Shown here in pieces: positions 36,840 through 49,642 of a stretch of DNA of 59,809 nt (positions are counted from its first letter, which is position 1; each line of letters opens with the position of its first letter). The DNA comes from Alectoria sarmentosa (lineage: Eukaryota > Ascomycota > Lecanoromycetes > Lecanorales > Parmeliaceae): NCBI GenBank assembly GCA_009733775.1, contig WOGZ01000213.1:1-59809 (forward strand), read 5' to 3'. The notes beneath the pieces are model-generated. The model did no database searches, had not been told where the DNA came from, and was given only the letters and a program-made list of their open reading frames with translations. Both the position numbers and the translations under genes were made by a program.

Positions 36840-37600
36840 AAAATTTATCTTAATAAAAATCAATTTGCGATCAACATTTATCAAGAAAAAATACATAACT
36901 TTCAAAGAGTTTTTTTAAATTTATTAATCGATTATAAAATCTCTTATATACGTTATGTTCGATATTAAATTTAATATTATCTTCGTTATCTCAATTATCT
37001 CTCGATACGCTTTTAATTTTATCGAAACTCATTATGTTATTATCAAACACATTTTTTAATATTTGAAAAAGATTATTAATTAACATTTCATTTATAAAAA
37101 TACGCTTTAAAAGCTCATTGATCATATTAATTTCGATTAAATTAACGATCACGATATTCACAAATCAACCTCAAATTACGTTTTTAATTTAAAAAATAAA
37201 ATTATTAATTAATCATTCAAACGACAATTTATGATCGCATTATTTATTTATAAAATCGAATATATTGATTAAACGCAAATTATTAAAAAAATCATTTAAT
37301 TAAAAGATTTTCTGAGTCAAATTCGTCTCAATGAAATGTTTTAAATGATTATTATTTATAACGATAATCAAAATGCAATTGCGTTCGTTAAAAACCCTCA
37401 ACATTATAATCGTATTAAGCTTATCGATATTTAACATCATTAAATGCGCGATCAAATCGCTAATAACAATATCGATTTATAATACATTTTCATCGATAAA
37501 TAAATCGTTAACGACCTTATTAAAACTTTTTATAAAAACAAATTCGAATTATTTCGCAAATTTATTAATTTAAAATCATAATCATAAAATGAATAAAGTT
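36840..37600 (+). pseudogene. E RNase H remnant
   Basis: FVISIISRYAFNFIETHYV is followed by KHIFYLKK-type residues, then DNQNAIAFVKNPQHYNRIK (about 37365-37420). The last matches 'DN.GAI.L..NP..H.RTKHIDI' at the end of Copia RNase H, with the aspartate of DNQ kept. KFELFRKFINLKS near 37540 resembles the usual C-terminus. Stops are present. Confidence 0.8.
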
Positions 37601-38569
37601 TGAAATATCGTTTAAAAATGAATGAATTATTTCTTTTCTCGCTTTTATGAAAGCTTTTTTCTTTGATTAATCCTCACATTATAAATGATCGATCGAATTT
37701 ATTCGCAAAACCTCAAATATTAATCTTAACGTTTTGTGCGAAAGAGATTTCTATTTATCAAGACTTAATTTAAAATTAATTTATCGCTATTGCACCTATA
37801 ATCATAAACTTTGCGAATTTCTTTTCACAAAATCTATACTTATATGTTCTCAAAATTTGAAATCTACGTCATTATCAAAAAGATCGTTATCGTCGATTCT
37901 CATTATTTGTTTTGAATTTTTTTTTAAAATCACCATACTCGTCTCTTTTAATGCCTTTTGAAATCATCAAACTCATTTTTTCAAACGTTAATGTCGTTAT
38001 CATTATCATCATCATCATCGTAATACATCGATCGCAATCTATATACATTTTATCGATCATTATTATCAAATACCAATTTTTTAAAACGACTCTCATAAAC
38101 CTTATAATCGATCGCATACATACATATACAATTCGAAATATTTCGTTCAATCGAAAAATTTACCCTCACATATATTCATCGATTATATGTCGCTCGATTT
38201 TTGATATGCATCAGATAAACTAAAAATAAATTTATCAAAAAACCGTTTTTCGTCAAAAAGTGGAATTTTTTCTATATAATATCGTGACGAATATGTTCAA
38301 AAGAACATAATCGTTTTCAAAAAAAAAAAAATCCGATTTCGGATTTTTTCATTATTTCTACCCGATTTTGAACATCGCGAATTTTGGATCTCATATTTGA
38401 TATCTGAATCATTATGAGACGTTTTCGATTACTTTTTCGAATTTTTTCGACTTTTTCGACTTTCACTCTTTCTATTCGACGTTTAAATCACATAACATCT
38501 CGAATGAGAAGAGTAAAAGAAATAATTCAAACATTTTAATTTTCGAATTGCAATGCGATCATGTGAAAA

Positions 38570-38705
38570 TATTGAAATGTGTTAATTATCTGAAACATGA
38601 AAGGTTTATCGAGGCAAAAAAGGTTTATCGAGACTTGACACATTTTATATCTAGATGCTCTGTTGCGACTACTCAATCAACCAAATGTTCCATTTACTTT
38701 CAACA
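38570..38705 (+). repeat. Copia E 3' LTR
   Basis: 136 bp. The initial TG is mutated to TA (TATTGAAATGTG) and the end CTTTCAACA is intact, followed by the target duplication CTTTT at 38706-38710. Confidence 0.95.
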
Positions 38706-39293
38706 CTTTTTTCAAAGGGTTTTTGAAATTAAAATGTTAATTTTGACATATAAAGTTTATTGTTTTTGATTTTAAATAGGTTTATAAGCGTTTAAATAAT
38801 AATAAAGTCAACTTTGAATTGTTTTAAATGATGATCAAATTAATAATAATGTTGACATTTAATTATTTAATTTGTTTTATTAACTCGATATATCGTTGAG
38901 GATGCAAATTATTAATTTAATGAAATATTATAAAAACAAGGGCGCATTATTTTATTTATTTAATGTGTTTCACGCAGAAAAGTTGATAATGTTATAAAGA
39001 TTTTATCATAATTCGATCGCACGGTCGCATGCGATTTCGATTAAAAATGAATAATTTCGGCTCGTCGAGAGTTGAAAGGTTTTAATTTTTGAATTTCAAA
39101 TCATGATCGTTTAGATTTAAAGATCATTTTGCAAATGAAAATTGCTCATTTTAAAAAAATTGATAAATAAAGATTTTTATAATTGATTGTTTCATTGCGA
39201 TGAATATGAAATGTTTGAAAATAATTATAATCATAATAATAAATAAATAGGTTATGTTTATAATGATCGTCGAGTAAATTCGAATTTATAATT
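38706..39293 (-). mobile_element. Copia C3, gag start and leader right of E
   Basis: Resumes C3 after the E insertion and aligns directly with C1 12757-13342. Includes leader bases AATGTGTTTCACGCAGAAAAG (about 38960-38980) and a mutated primer-binding site next to the LTR (AATTATAAATTCGAATTT in sense). Confidence 0.85.
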
Positions 39294-39418
39294 TATGAAA
39301 ATATGATGTAGGATATTTAATTGTATTATTTTAAGAGTGTTATGAAGGAAAGTGCGATTTATGTTATGAGCGCATGCGTTCGTGTCACGTGACCTATCAC
39401 GAAACCTAAATTTCGACA
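39294..39418 (-). repeat. Copia C3 5' LTR
   Basis: 125 bp, TATGAAAATATGATG...TTTCGACA, pairing with 25202-25326. GTCACGTGAC palindrome at 39384-39393. Followed by the target duplication ACGAT at 39419-39423. Confidence 0.92.
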
Positions 39419-39423
39419 ACGAT

Positions 39424-42400
39424 TTTTCTTTTCGATAAAAATTAAAAGATTTATCATTTTTATAAAGATTTGAATTTTTAATATAATGTATATCGCGAGA
39501 ATTATAATTAAATTTATAACGTTTATAATGAAAATCGTGAAATTAAATAAACGTTAAATTATGCGATAATTCGATTCTTCAATATCGTTATTAATTCATT
39601 TAATTTCACGTATTCGAAAACGCATACGTTTATTATCATTATTGACGATTCTTTTAAACATATTCAATAATTCGTATTTATTTTTATTATCGTTAAAGAT
39701 ATCATCGAACATCGCATTTAAACGAACGCAAACTTTAATAACTTTCACATTTATATTCAAATTTATAAATATTGTATTTATTATTAAAAAAATTAACATA
39801 ATATTAACGAATGCGATGCACGTAATAAGCGTTTAAATGAAAATAATATAAATAAAAAAGATCGCGAAAGTCGCGATAATCGTAATAATCGTGATAATCG
39901 TAATCGTGAAAATCGTAAAAAATGTGATTAAAAAAGAGAAAATTTCGAATTTAAATTAATTAGTAAATCAAAAAAATAATTTAATAATGTTAACATAATT
40001 ATAATAATTATTCAATTAAAAATCGTTTATTATTTTATCATTCACATTAATCTTATCATTTTTATTGTTTTTATCACTTTTATTATTTTTAAATCAATTT
40101 TCAAACTCATCGTAAACTTTAACGTCTTACATAAAAAGATTTATAAAGATATTAAATTCAAAGTTGTCGATAAAACGCAAATTATTATTTTATTCATTAT
40201 AATAATAATGTTTTTTTTTTAATTTTGCGATTATGTCTGCATTTAACACATAATTCATATTTTTTCGATTTTCAAAATATTTAAATCTTTTTAATTTTCA
40301 CGCTTTATGAATAACTTTATTAATAATTATATAATTATCGATTTCGAAAATATCGAATTTGAATATAAAATAAATGATATTAAACGCATTTTAACTTTTC
40401 GAAACGTTTAATTCATATTTAATTGCGATTTTAATTTCATTTTTAAAAAACAATTAAAAAAATAAGAATTTTTTTTAATTTTTGTTTTCGACGATATTGT
40501 TATCAAAAAACAACGTTTTTTTTTTAAACGTATTCAAAATCGTTTATATGCGCTCGATATTTAAAAGAAAATCTTTTTAATTTTAATAATCGTTAATAAA
40601 AAGATCTTTATTTATAATGAATCTTTAATTAAATCTATTTTTAATAATCAAAAATCTCAATTTTTATCGAAGTTTTAAATTGATAAAGCAATTTTTCGTA
40701 TATGACACGCACATTATAATCATTTAAACGTTTAAAATCTCAAAAAATTAATCAAAATGTGCGTTAAAATAAATCTTTTCATTTCACTTTTCGATGATGT
40801 TTATAAATCATATTTTATAATTAACATAAAAATAAAATCATATAAATGACACATTATTTTTGAAAAATAATAAAACGATTTAATTTATAACGATTTTTAA
40901 AATTTATTCGATATCTTTTAAAATGATTTTAAATAAATAATCATTTTCTTCGATAACAAATTCTTTCGATTTAACGTTTATTTATTATTTGATAAATTTA
41001 ATTTAATAATTCTTATCGCGTTTAAAATGTTTTTTAATGATTCGAAATATAACGATAATAAATGTATTCATTTTCGCATTAATTATGACATTAAATTCGA
41101 TAATTATCAAATAAAAATCTTTCGATTATTCAAAAATATTATTTAAAAAAACATCATATTTGATAATTTTCAAATGAATAATAAATTTAAACGTTTAAAT
41201 ATCATTATTTAATATAAAACAAACGTTATGTTTATATAAAAAAAATTATTTTAAAAATATTAAATAAAATTCGTTTGAATAATCAATACTCTTTGCAATA
41301 TTTAATTTATCATCAATTATAAAATTATTTCATTCGAAATTAATATCGAATTTCTTTTTAATATATCTCATTTACGCATTATTAATTAAATTAATTATTA
41401 TCAAATTATGCTTCGCAATATTAATTGAAAAAAATATTAAGATCGCGTTATTAAAAAACGCTTTTTAAAATATCAAGATAAAAATTATCGCATATTTTTA
41501 AATAACGATAAAATAATTATTATTTTTAATATCAATTAAATTGATAACGTTTTTTTCAAATTCATTTTTTTCAAATTGAATATCGTTATCGTCGAAAAAC
41601 AAATTAACATTTATCGTAATAAACGTAAACTCGTTAAAAATATCGAGTATTAAAATCATTTTTTTTTTTTCATTTACAATTTCAAAAAAAAACGTTAAAA
41701 AAAACGTTAAAAAAAACATATAATTATCGAAAAAAAAAATGATTTATTTAATTTCATCTCAATTTTAAAAAAAAATTCGTCAAAAGTCATAATCATTTCA
41801 AACGCATTTGATTTGAAATTTATAATTAAATAATCGTTTAATACGTTTAATGATAATAATATAATTTTTTCATCTTTGTTTATATCGACGATTAAATTTA
41901 TTATTCGCTTTATGATCAATAAAGTTTTTGAATTTATTTTTATTATGAAATCGTTCGAAATCACGAAATTATATCGAAATCTCAATTTAAATCCTTTCAT
42001 TTTATTAATAAAAATCGTTTTCATTAAATTTTATAAATCTCGAAGTTTTAAAAAAATCATAACGAATTTTTATCGCAAAATGTATTAATAAATGATCATA
42101 TAAAACGAAATCGACTTTTTCATTATCAATAATATTTGAATCTTAATGAATTTATTCTCGAATGCGCGTGTTTTAAAAGATAAATAAATTTATAAAATCA
42201 AAAAAAATCTTATCGACGAGATCGTACGATATAAAATTCATTAAATGATTTATAATTTTGAATAATAAAAAAAGATCGACTTCAATGAAACTTTCGTTTT
42301 AATAATTAAATTCATGAATTACAAAATTATTTTCGCTTTTGCGATAATTTTAAATTAAAAATTTGAATAAATAAACGTCAAAATCGTTTTTTTATATAAC

Positions 42401-44648
42401 GATATTAAAAAAAAAATTTATATAATGCAACTTATAAGATTTAAAGTTAAAAACAAAAAAAATAAGATTTACAAATTTATAAAAACGTTATACGATTTAA
42501 AACAATCTTTTAAAATATGATATAATATCTTTATTATATATCTTAAAGAATTGAATTTCGAATTTATCGTTATTGATTTTTCGATATTCATTAATAACAT
42601 TATCATTATTATCATTTATATAAATGAAATTTTGTTTATGAATTTCGATAAAATCGACATTTAAGCGATCAAAAATAAAGTTTATAAAAAATTTAAAATG
42701 ATCGATTTAAATTTATGCATTTATTATTTTGATATAATGATCGTAAAAAATCGTGCCAATCGCATTTTGCGTTCTAAATAAACAATTTATATCGAAAAGT
42801 TTTTTATTGATCATGACATAATTGAATTCACGATCATTTCAATTCTCATCATTAACGATAAATTTTATATCGTCGAAAATGATTTCGTGATCATTAAAGA
42901 ATCTCGTCACGCTTATCAATTTATCATCGATTTTTTCATATATGCGATGTTGAACACGCGCTCGAATATCATTTTCGCAATTTTAATGATTTTTTGATAC
43001 GATTCGAATCTTAATGTCTTTTATTAAAGCGCAATTAAACGCATTTTTCGATATCTCAATTATATAAAAGATTAATAATTTATGTTTTAAAGCGATTTTA
43101 AATTTTTCGTAAATTATATCGACATTAATTGAATAAACGATTAAAACATTTAACGTTTTATTTTTAAATATGTTTTTGATATAAATAATATAATAATTAA
43201 TTGATTTTTCAAATAACAATTTACGATAACGTTTTCAATTTATAAAATCGAATATATTGATTAAATTTAAATTATTAAAAAGATGATTTGATTGCGTGAA
43301 TTTCTCAATTAATTCAATTCAAACGTTAAATGTTTTTGAATAATAATAATTTATTATAATATTTAAAGCGTTATAAGGCTAATTAAAAACCCTTAATTTT
43401 ATGTTTATATTAAACATATTAATATTTAACATCATTATATACGAAAACAAATCATCGTCGAGAATATCGTTTTAGAGTATGTTTTTATCAATTAATAAAT
43501 AATTGACGATCTTATCAAGATTTTCTTTAAAAACAAATTTAAATTTTTTTATTAATTAATCGAATTGAAACATCGCTTATAGATGATTTTTTGCGTTAAT
43601 TTTAAAAAAACCGTTATTATAACTTTAAAAAAATTATCATTATAATTTTAATAAAACAATTATTATTCAATTTCAAAAAAACAATCATTATTTATAAAGT
43701 CAATTCAATGTTATTATTCAACAATTTCAAAAAAGCGATTTTATTAATTTTCATATTTCGAATAATCGATCGAATTTATTCGCAAAATCTTAATTATAAA
43801 TTTTAACGTTTCTTATAAACAAATTTTTATTTATTAAAATTCAATTTGAAATTGATTTATCGTTATTGGATTTATAATCATAAACCTTATAAAGATTTAT
43901 TCAAAAAGTTCATATTTATATGCGATCCAAATTTGAAAACAATGTTATTATTCAAAAAATCGTTATCGTCAAATTTGTTTAATTATTCATGAGAATTTTT
44001 CAATAACATAATTTTCAAATGTTTTCAAATGCTTTTAAACGTCATCACAAGTATTATATTTATTTTTTTAAACATCATTATCGTTATTAGCATCGTCGCA
44101 ATATATCGATCGCAATTTATATATATTTTATCAATTATTATTGTTAAGCATTAATGCCTTAAAACAACTTATAAATCTTATAATCGATCGCATGCATGCA
44201 TATATAATTCGAAACATTTCATTTAATCGAAAAATTTATTTTCACATATATTCATCGATTATGTGTCGCTCGATTTTTGATATGCATCAAATAAATTGAA
44301 AATAAATTTGTCAGAAAACGGTTTTTCGTGAAAAAATGGAATTTTTTTTATGTAACATCGTGACGAATATGTTCAAAAAAGGATATAATCGTTTTCAGAT
44401 TTCGATTTTTTTTTCGAATTCGACTTTTTTCTTCGAATTTTCATTGTTTTTATTCGATTTTGAACATCGCGAATTTCGAATTTCATATTTGAATTCTAAA
44501 AGATATAAGGAATATAAGAGATGATAAAAGAAATATGAGATGTGTTCACGTTTATAATTCGACGTTATGATTCACTTTTGTTATTCAACGTTAATTTTCA
44601 CTTTTATAATTCGAAATTCAAATTTAAAAAGATGCGAGCGAAGGGGAA
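39424..44648 (+). mobile_element. Copia F, 3' half (gag end, pol, 3' UTR)
   Basis: Continues F after C3. An RNA-binding tail at about 39845-39925 encodes RESRDNRNNRDNRNRENRKK, with regularly repeated CGTGATAATCGTAA units. The protease-like region falls near 40100-40400, integrase roughly 40700-41500 (no clean motif seen), reverse transcriptase about 42270-42800, RNase H about 42990-43560. The 3' UTR has the shared block at 44245-44390 and ends GCGAGCGAAGGGGAATG, as in G. Confidence 0.85.
42270..42800 (+). pseudogene. F Copia reverse transcriptase remnant
   Basis: IYKFIKTLYDLKQSFKI (about 42460-42515) matches the 'LYGLKQSPR' box. YINE at 42617-42628 in IIIIIIYINEILFMN occupies the YVDD position with both acidic positions altered (D to N and D to E). 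The sequence differs from E and from C1-C3, so F is a separate subfamily. Confidence 0.78.
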
Positions 44649-44782
44649 TGTTGAAATTCCGAATCACGTAACGCTAAGTTTTGGCGTCACGTGCATTATT
44701 AATGCGCTCATATATAAATCGCTCTTTCTTTCGTAACACTCTTAAAGCAATACAATTAAGTGTTCTACTTTATATTTTGACA
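44649..44782 (+). repeat. Copia F 3' LTR
   Basis: 134 bp, TGTTGAAATTCCG...TTTTGACA, followed by the target duplication CAATT (44783-44787) that matches 23016-23020. TATATAAA at 44711-44718 is a plausible TATA box. Confidence 0.92.
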
Positions 44783-44787
44783 CAATT

Positions 44788-44812
44788 AAGTGTCTTACTT
44801 CATATTTTGACA
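44788..44812 (+). repeat. Copia G LTR, right part
   Basis: Completes the LTR begun at 22909-23020, ending CATATTTTGACA. With the F target copy it looks like a 30-bp tandem duplication of the F LTR end (44753-44782 and 44783-44812), but nesting explains it better. Confidence 0.85.
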
Positions 44813-47800
44813 AAGTTATTTATTCGCAAAAAATATCATAAATTAATTATTTTATTTGAATTTTATCGACGCATAAAACAAGTATATAAATTTGCGTGAA
44901 ATATTAAATTAATTAAACGATTAATGTTTAACGCTTAATAAAAAAATTCAATTGAAGAGCAAATATTGAAAAGAGATTTTTATAATAGTATAAAAAAAAT
45001 TAATCATCGATTCGTTGAATTTTTATTGACGAGTTTTATTTTAAACGTTTATTTTCGTATTAAAATTGATATAAATTTAATGAAATTATCTTCGTAATAC
45101 GACTTTATTTAATATGTGATAACAATATATCGTAAAAACTATGAAACTCGAATATTGAATTTTGAAACGAGATTATTAAAGTAATATTAATAAATTAATT
45201 TTATAAACGTGTAAATATATTTGCTTTTTGAATATAAAGGTTGTTAAAAGCTTTTGTAAAAATAATAAACGACATATATATAATATAAGAAATTATCTTC
45301 GTATAAAGAATATAAGAAGTAAGTTAAGTTAATACTTTTCTTATATATATCAACGAAAAAAATGTGCTTTTTATATTGTTTATATATATTTAATTATAAT
45401 GATAAAAGGCGAAAATACGATTATAATAAATTCGATATTAGATTTATCGTTATATGCACGTAAAAAAGCATAACAATATATATACGAATTATTTATACTA
45501 AAAGATAAAAGTTTTTATATAATCGAAATATCGAAAGAATCGAATTGATTAAGAAAAAATAGAAACGATTATGCATTATAATGTATATAAAAAATAGAAT
45601 ATTTTTGAATATAGCGATATATGAAAAATTTGCGAAAGTTTTTATATTTAAATATATAACGATATACGAAAAGTTTGCGAAATATTTTATATTTTTAAAC
45701 ATATGATAATATATAAAGGATATGCGAAAGACTTCGAAAAAATAAAAACTTTAATTAATAAATATTTGAGATTATGTTAATACGATGATTTTGCAATAAT
45801 TTTAAGTTTTTGAATTTAAAATCTATATAGATTTTAATGAAAAATTTAAATTTTTCATCGATTTTTAAATCAAATTTAATCGTTTTTAATGCGTTTTTAA
45901 TTCGTCTTTAATGCGTCTTTAATTCGTTTTTACATTAATTAATATTAAAAGAAAATTATTTATTATTATTTTGAGACGATTGCAATGTCGTTTTAAGATC
46001 ATTTCGAGATTATTTTAGTCTTCAAAAAAATATCGATGCAGTTTTGAAAAATTTAAAATTTATATTTTGCAAACGAGCAAAATAGTATAATTCTTTTCTA
46101 TAATCGTATATATTCATAATAAATAAATAAACAATATATAATAAATTGTTTAATTAATTATTTATTATATTTTGATAGTAATTTAAATTTGAAAAAAGAA
46201 TAAAATTCGATTAATAAACGTTTATATATTTTAAAAACGAAAGTTTTATTAATGACGATGTAAATTTCGATACATTCGCAATTTATAAAAGAATTCGTAA
46301 TTTATCATTTATTAATTATATGATAATTACGTAATGGTTATTTAAAAGGGTTAACGTGTTAAGAAATCATTTGAAATATTGATTAAACACACGTTTTATT
46401 ATCTTTTATCGTGATTTTAAAAGAGATTAATCTTTTTTCAAGTTATTCGAAGATATTATTATTATTTATTTTTATAGTGTGTATTCGAGTAACTTTTTTA
46501 TTTAACTAAAAATAATTATATTTAATAAATTTAATTTAATTGCAATTATAATACATAAACTTTTTAACATTAATTTCAACATTAATTTAATAAATATAAT
46601 CGATATAATAAATTTCATAAATATTATTATAATACGAATTTTCATTATTGTTAAAATAATTAATTTCTTTGTTGAGAATGTCGTTTTAAATGCGAATTTT
46701 TTAAAGTTTATTTCGTATTTAACACATTAAATATTATTCAACCTTCATAATTTTTTTTTAATTAATATCAATTCGTTGAAATCTTTATATACGTTTTTAT
46801 TCTTTTATAAATTTTCACGAATCTTTAAACGTAAATGTCATATTATATTATTTTTATCTTTATTAATAATTTAATCGAATTGAGTAAAATCGATATAGAA
46901 TTTTATAAAAAATTTAATGTTTTATTAAAATGAATTATATTATCATTTCGCATTATTTTATCAATTTGAATTTTCATAAATGTCGACGAGATCGTTCATT
47001 ATTTCTTTATAAAATTCGTATAAATTTGAATTATCTTTCAATCGACGTTTTATTGTTAATTCCGAAAGTTTTTCTTTTTATTTAGAAATAAGATATATTA
47101 ATTTGAAATTATCAATAAAGTATTAATTATAATTAAAAATTAGTTTATGATTTATCTTGAATAATTAAATTATTTTATATAAAACTCTTTTTATTCGTAA
47201 AAATAAAGAACTTAAAAAACTTAAAAAACTTAATTTATTTAAAAATTAATTTCTTGAATTTTTGAAATATAAAAGTCTTTATCGATAATAATCGTATCGA
47301 CTTAATGCTCGAATACGTTATTATTATCTTATAATTTCTTATATTATTATATAAATATTTTAAGTTTATCACGCTCGATATATATATTTTTAATCATTTT
47401 TTAAATATTAATAAACTTCGATTTTAAATATGTTTTAAATTATATTATACTAATAATATTTTATATAATATTGATATTAATTAGTTTTTATTTTAAAAAT
47501 GATTAATAATGTGATAATATTATAGTTATTTATTTAAGTTAAAAAGTTTATTATTAAATCAAATCGTTTTATATAATTAAATCGAATTATTTTATATATA
47601 ATTAAAAAGGTTTTAAAAATTAAAGAATATTTCGATAAAAAAAAGATGCTTTAAAAAGAAATTATTAAAATACTTTAATAAAAATAATGTTAAGAAATAT
47701 TGTGTTAAAAGAAAACATAAAAATTTCTCATTTAATGTGTTTAATACTTTTTTATATAATAGAAAAAAATTATTTTATATTTAAATGATTATATAAAAAT

Positions 47801-48126
47801 ATTATTTAATCGTTTATTTATTTATCGAAATTTCGTAAAAACAATATGATAACTAAATAACGTTTTTTCAATTTCGATATATGCAAAAAATCTTTATTAT
47901 ATCGTTATCGACTCGTTATCGACTTTTAACGAGAAAATTTGATAATGCGAAATGAAAAAGATCGGTTTTGAAAAATAATAAAATCGTGATTTTTTGTTCG
48001 ATGATAATATCGTAAAAGATTTAAATATTTTTGATAATGATTTTTCGAATAAGATAATCGATATTATCTTAATTTAAATTTTATAAAAGTAATAAATGAT
48101 TATTTCTTTCGATTCGCTAATCAAAT
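44813..48126. other. Unassigned AT-rich region with small tandem repeats
   Basis: No recognisable gene or retrotransposon domain. Contains three imperfect units of about 50 bp around GATATACGAAAAGTTTGCG (45600-45735) and four 11-bp units alternating TTTTTAATGCG and TTTTTAATTCG (45884-45927). Immediately after the G LTR, AAGTTATTTATTCG vaguely resembles a primer-binding site, but the differences are A-to-T changes that RIP would not make. Confidence 0.4.
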
Positions 48127-48290
48127 TGTTATGGGAGCTGTGCCCGAACAAGAATTCTGATTGTAAGTGTAAGATTGATTTTCGAGAAAGCTATGGAGAA
48201 TTCTGTTCTTATAGACATATTTGCCAAGGCATTATCTCCGCCATCTCCGTTCCTTCCTTGCCAAAGATATCCGTAACGATATCCGTAACA
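48127..48290 (-). repeat. Solo Gypsy LTR, nearly unmutated
   Basis: 164 bp, same family as 164-312 and 7584-7732, flanked by the exact duplication CAAAT (48122-48126, 48291-48295). No internal region is attached, as expected after LTR-LTR recombination. It is 15 bp longer than the other two: three extra bases (ACA) near 48149 and a 12-bp tandem duplication of GATATCCGTAAC at the end. It retains C and G lost from the other copies (TGGGAGCTGTGCCCG). The apparent 87-codon frame across it is not a gene. Confidence 0.93.
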
Positions 48291-48295
48291 CAAAT

Positions 48296-48689
48296 GAATG
48301 TTTTAATATCTTTTTTATATTCGCTATTGTTAACGAAACGAATCGTTATCTCGATATGAATTGTTCGAATTTCAATTATCATAAGTAATTTAATTTAGAA
48401 ATACGATATTTTAATAGTTTTTATATTTTGATAAAGCTTTTATTAGCACGATTTTTTAAATTCGTTTATTAATACGAATGAAATAAATGAGATAATTTAA
48501 TTGTAATGTAAAATCGATATAAAGTTATATTATATAAACATATTAAATAAAACAATTAAATAAATAGAAAATATATATATAAAGAGAAGACATTTATATA
48601 AAAATAAATGTTTTTATTAAAACACGTTAAACTCAATCGAGTAATGTTAAAAAATGTAATGTTAACAAAAAGTTAATTTTATTAAAAAT
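48296..48689. other. Unassigned interval
   Basis: AT-rich sequence between the solo LTR and the point where Copia H becomes alignable. I see no gene or repeat here. Confidence 0.4.
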
Positions 48690-48986
48690 GTAAAATACGC
48701 TCGTAACAATAAAAATAAGAACGCATTTTTATTTATTTAATGTGTTTTACGTAAGAAAATTAACAATATTATAAAAATCTTATTATTATTCGATCACACG
48801 ATCGTATACGAGCTCGATTAAAAACGAATTGTTTCGATTTATCAAAAAGTGAAAAACTTTTAATCTTTCGAATTTCGAATTATAATCGTTTAAATTCAAA
48901 AATTATTTTATAAATAAGAGTTATTTATTTCAAAAAAGTTAATTAAATAAAGATTTTTACAATTAATTATTTTATTATAATAAACA
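48690..48986 (-). mobile_element. Copia H, leader fragment left of the X insertion
   Basis: Aligns with leaders of C1 (about 12975-13255) and C3 (about 38925-39215), including AATGTGTTTTACGTAAG and CGATCACACGATCGTATACG. Ends at AATAAACA where family X begins. Everything 3' in sense (gag, pol) is missing, so H is a truncated element. Confidence 0.75.
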
Positions 48987-49642
48987 AGTCAGGGTTCATA
49001 AATTAAATTTATGATACTTAAAAACGAACGAAGGCGAAACGGACTTAAGGCTTAACGCCGATTAAACTTTTTTTTTCTTTTTCTTTTTCTCTTCGAACTG
49101 GAATTTGAAACTTATTAATGCATTTAAATTAAAAATATATTAAAATTTTAAATGCGTTAGATTTATGAATTTTATTTAAAATGCATAAAATTGTTTTTTT
49201 GTTTTAATTTTAAACCTTTTTTTCTGATTCTTTCTTTGAAAAAAAATTTAAAATTTCTTTTAAAATTAATTTTTTTTGTCGAATCGAAATTCTAAATTTA
49301 ATTATTCGTTAAGTTTATGCATTTTATGCAAATTTAAAATAAATTGTAATTTTTTTTAATTTTAGATTTTTTTTTAAAATTGTTTTTTTTTTTTTTTTTC
49401 TGATTCGAATTTCACGATTTACGATCTACGATTATTAAGTCAGAAATTTACATTTTCTATTAATTTTATCGTTACATCATTTACGATCTACGAATTTTAT
49501 GTAAGATTGCGCTTTTTTAAAAATATATAAAAAATGTGTTCAATCTTTTATGATCGATTTCTCGCAACTTTTGAAAATTTATATCATATGTTTATATAAT
49601 CATTATTATAAAATAAACTTATACAATTTCAACGACATAATA

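Larger units (their letters stand above)
31690..38705 (+). mobile_element. Full-length Copia E, innermost element of the stack
   Basis: 7016 bp on the plus strand, with 136-bp LTRs at 31690-31825 and 38570-38705 and the exact target duplication CTTTT (31685-31689, 38706-38710). Empty sites exist in C1 (about 12745-12765) and C2. The primer-binding site AGTTATAAACTCG follows the 5' LTR. Domain order: gag (about 32420-34250), protease region (about 34200-34450), GAG-pre-integrase and integrase (34853-35400), reverse transcriptase (about 36250-36830), RNase H (36840-37600), 3' UTR with the shared block (38170-38310). The LTR family differs from C1-C3 and F. It must be younger than C3, yet is heavily mutated with G depleted outside CpG. 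Confidence 0.95.
25202..39418 (-). mobile_element. Full-length Copia C3 containing Copia E
   Basis: Minus-strand element with LTRs 25202-25326 and 39294-39418 and target duplication ACGAT (25197-25201, 39419-39423). Excluding E and one E target copy it is about 7.2 kb. Sense order from the right: primer-binding site (about 39280-39293), leader, gag (38706-38760 and 29900-31684), integrase (28968-29189 and flanks), reverse transcriptase with YIDD (27469-27480), RNase H (to about 26560), long 3' UTR (25327-26550). Same family as C1 and C2. Sense-strand G-to-A decay dominates: C is kept mainly in CpG. Confidence 0.92.

Noticed and set aside
39596..39836. Opposed 64-67 codon frames as genes.
   Set aside because: They are shadows of Copia F gag, whose own frame leads into the RDNRN-rich tail at 39845-39925.
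44753..44812. A 30-bp tandem duplication of the Copia F LTR end.
   Set aside because: The second unit is the F target site CAATT plus the rest of the G LTR. Its left part is at 22909-23020, so nesting explains it fully.
44813..44830. A primer-binding site making the G LTR a 5' LTR.
   Set aside because: AAGTTATTTATTCG matches only loosely and with transversions RIP does not cause; the 3' UTR on the other side marks it as a 3' LTR.
48096..48359. An 87-codon plus-strand frame as a small gene.
   Set aside because: It lies across a solo Gypsy LTR and its target duplications.
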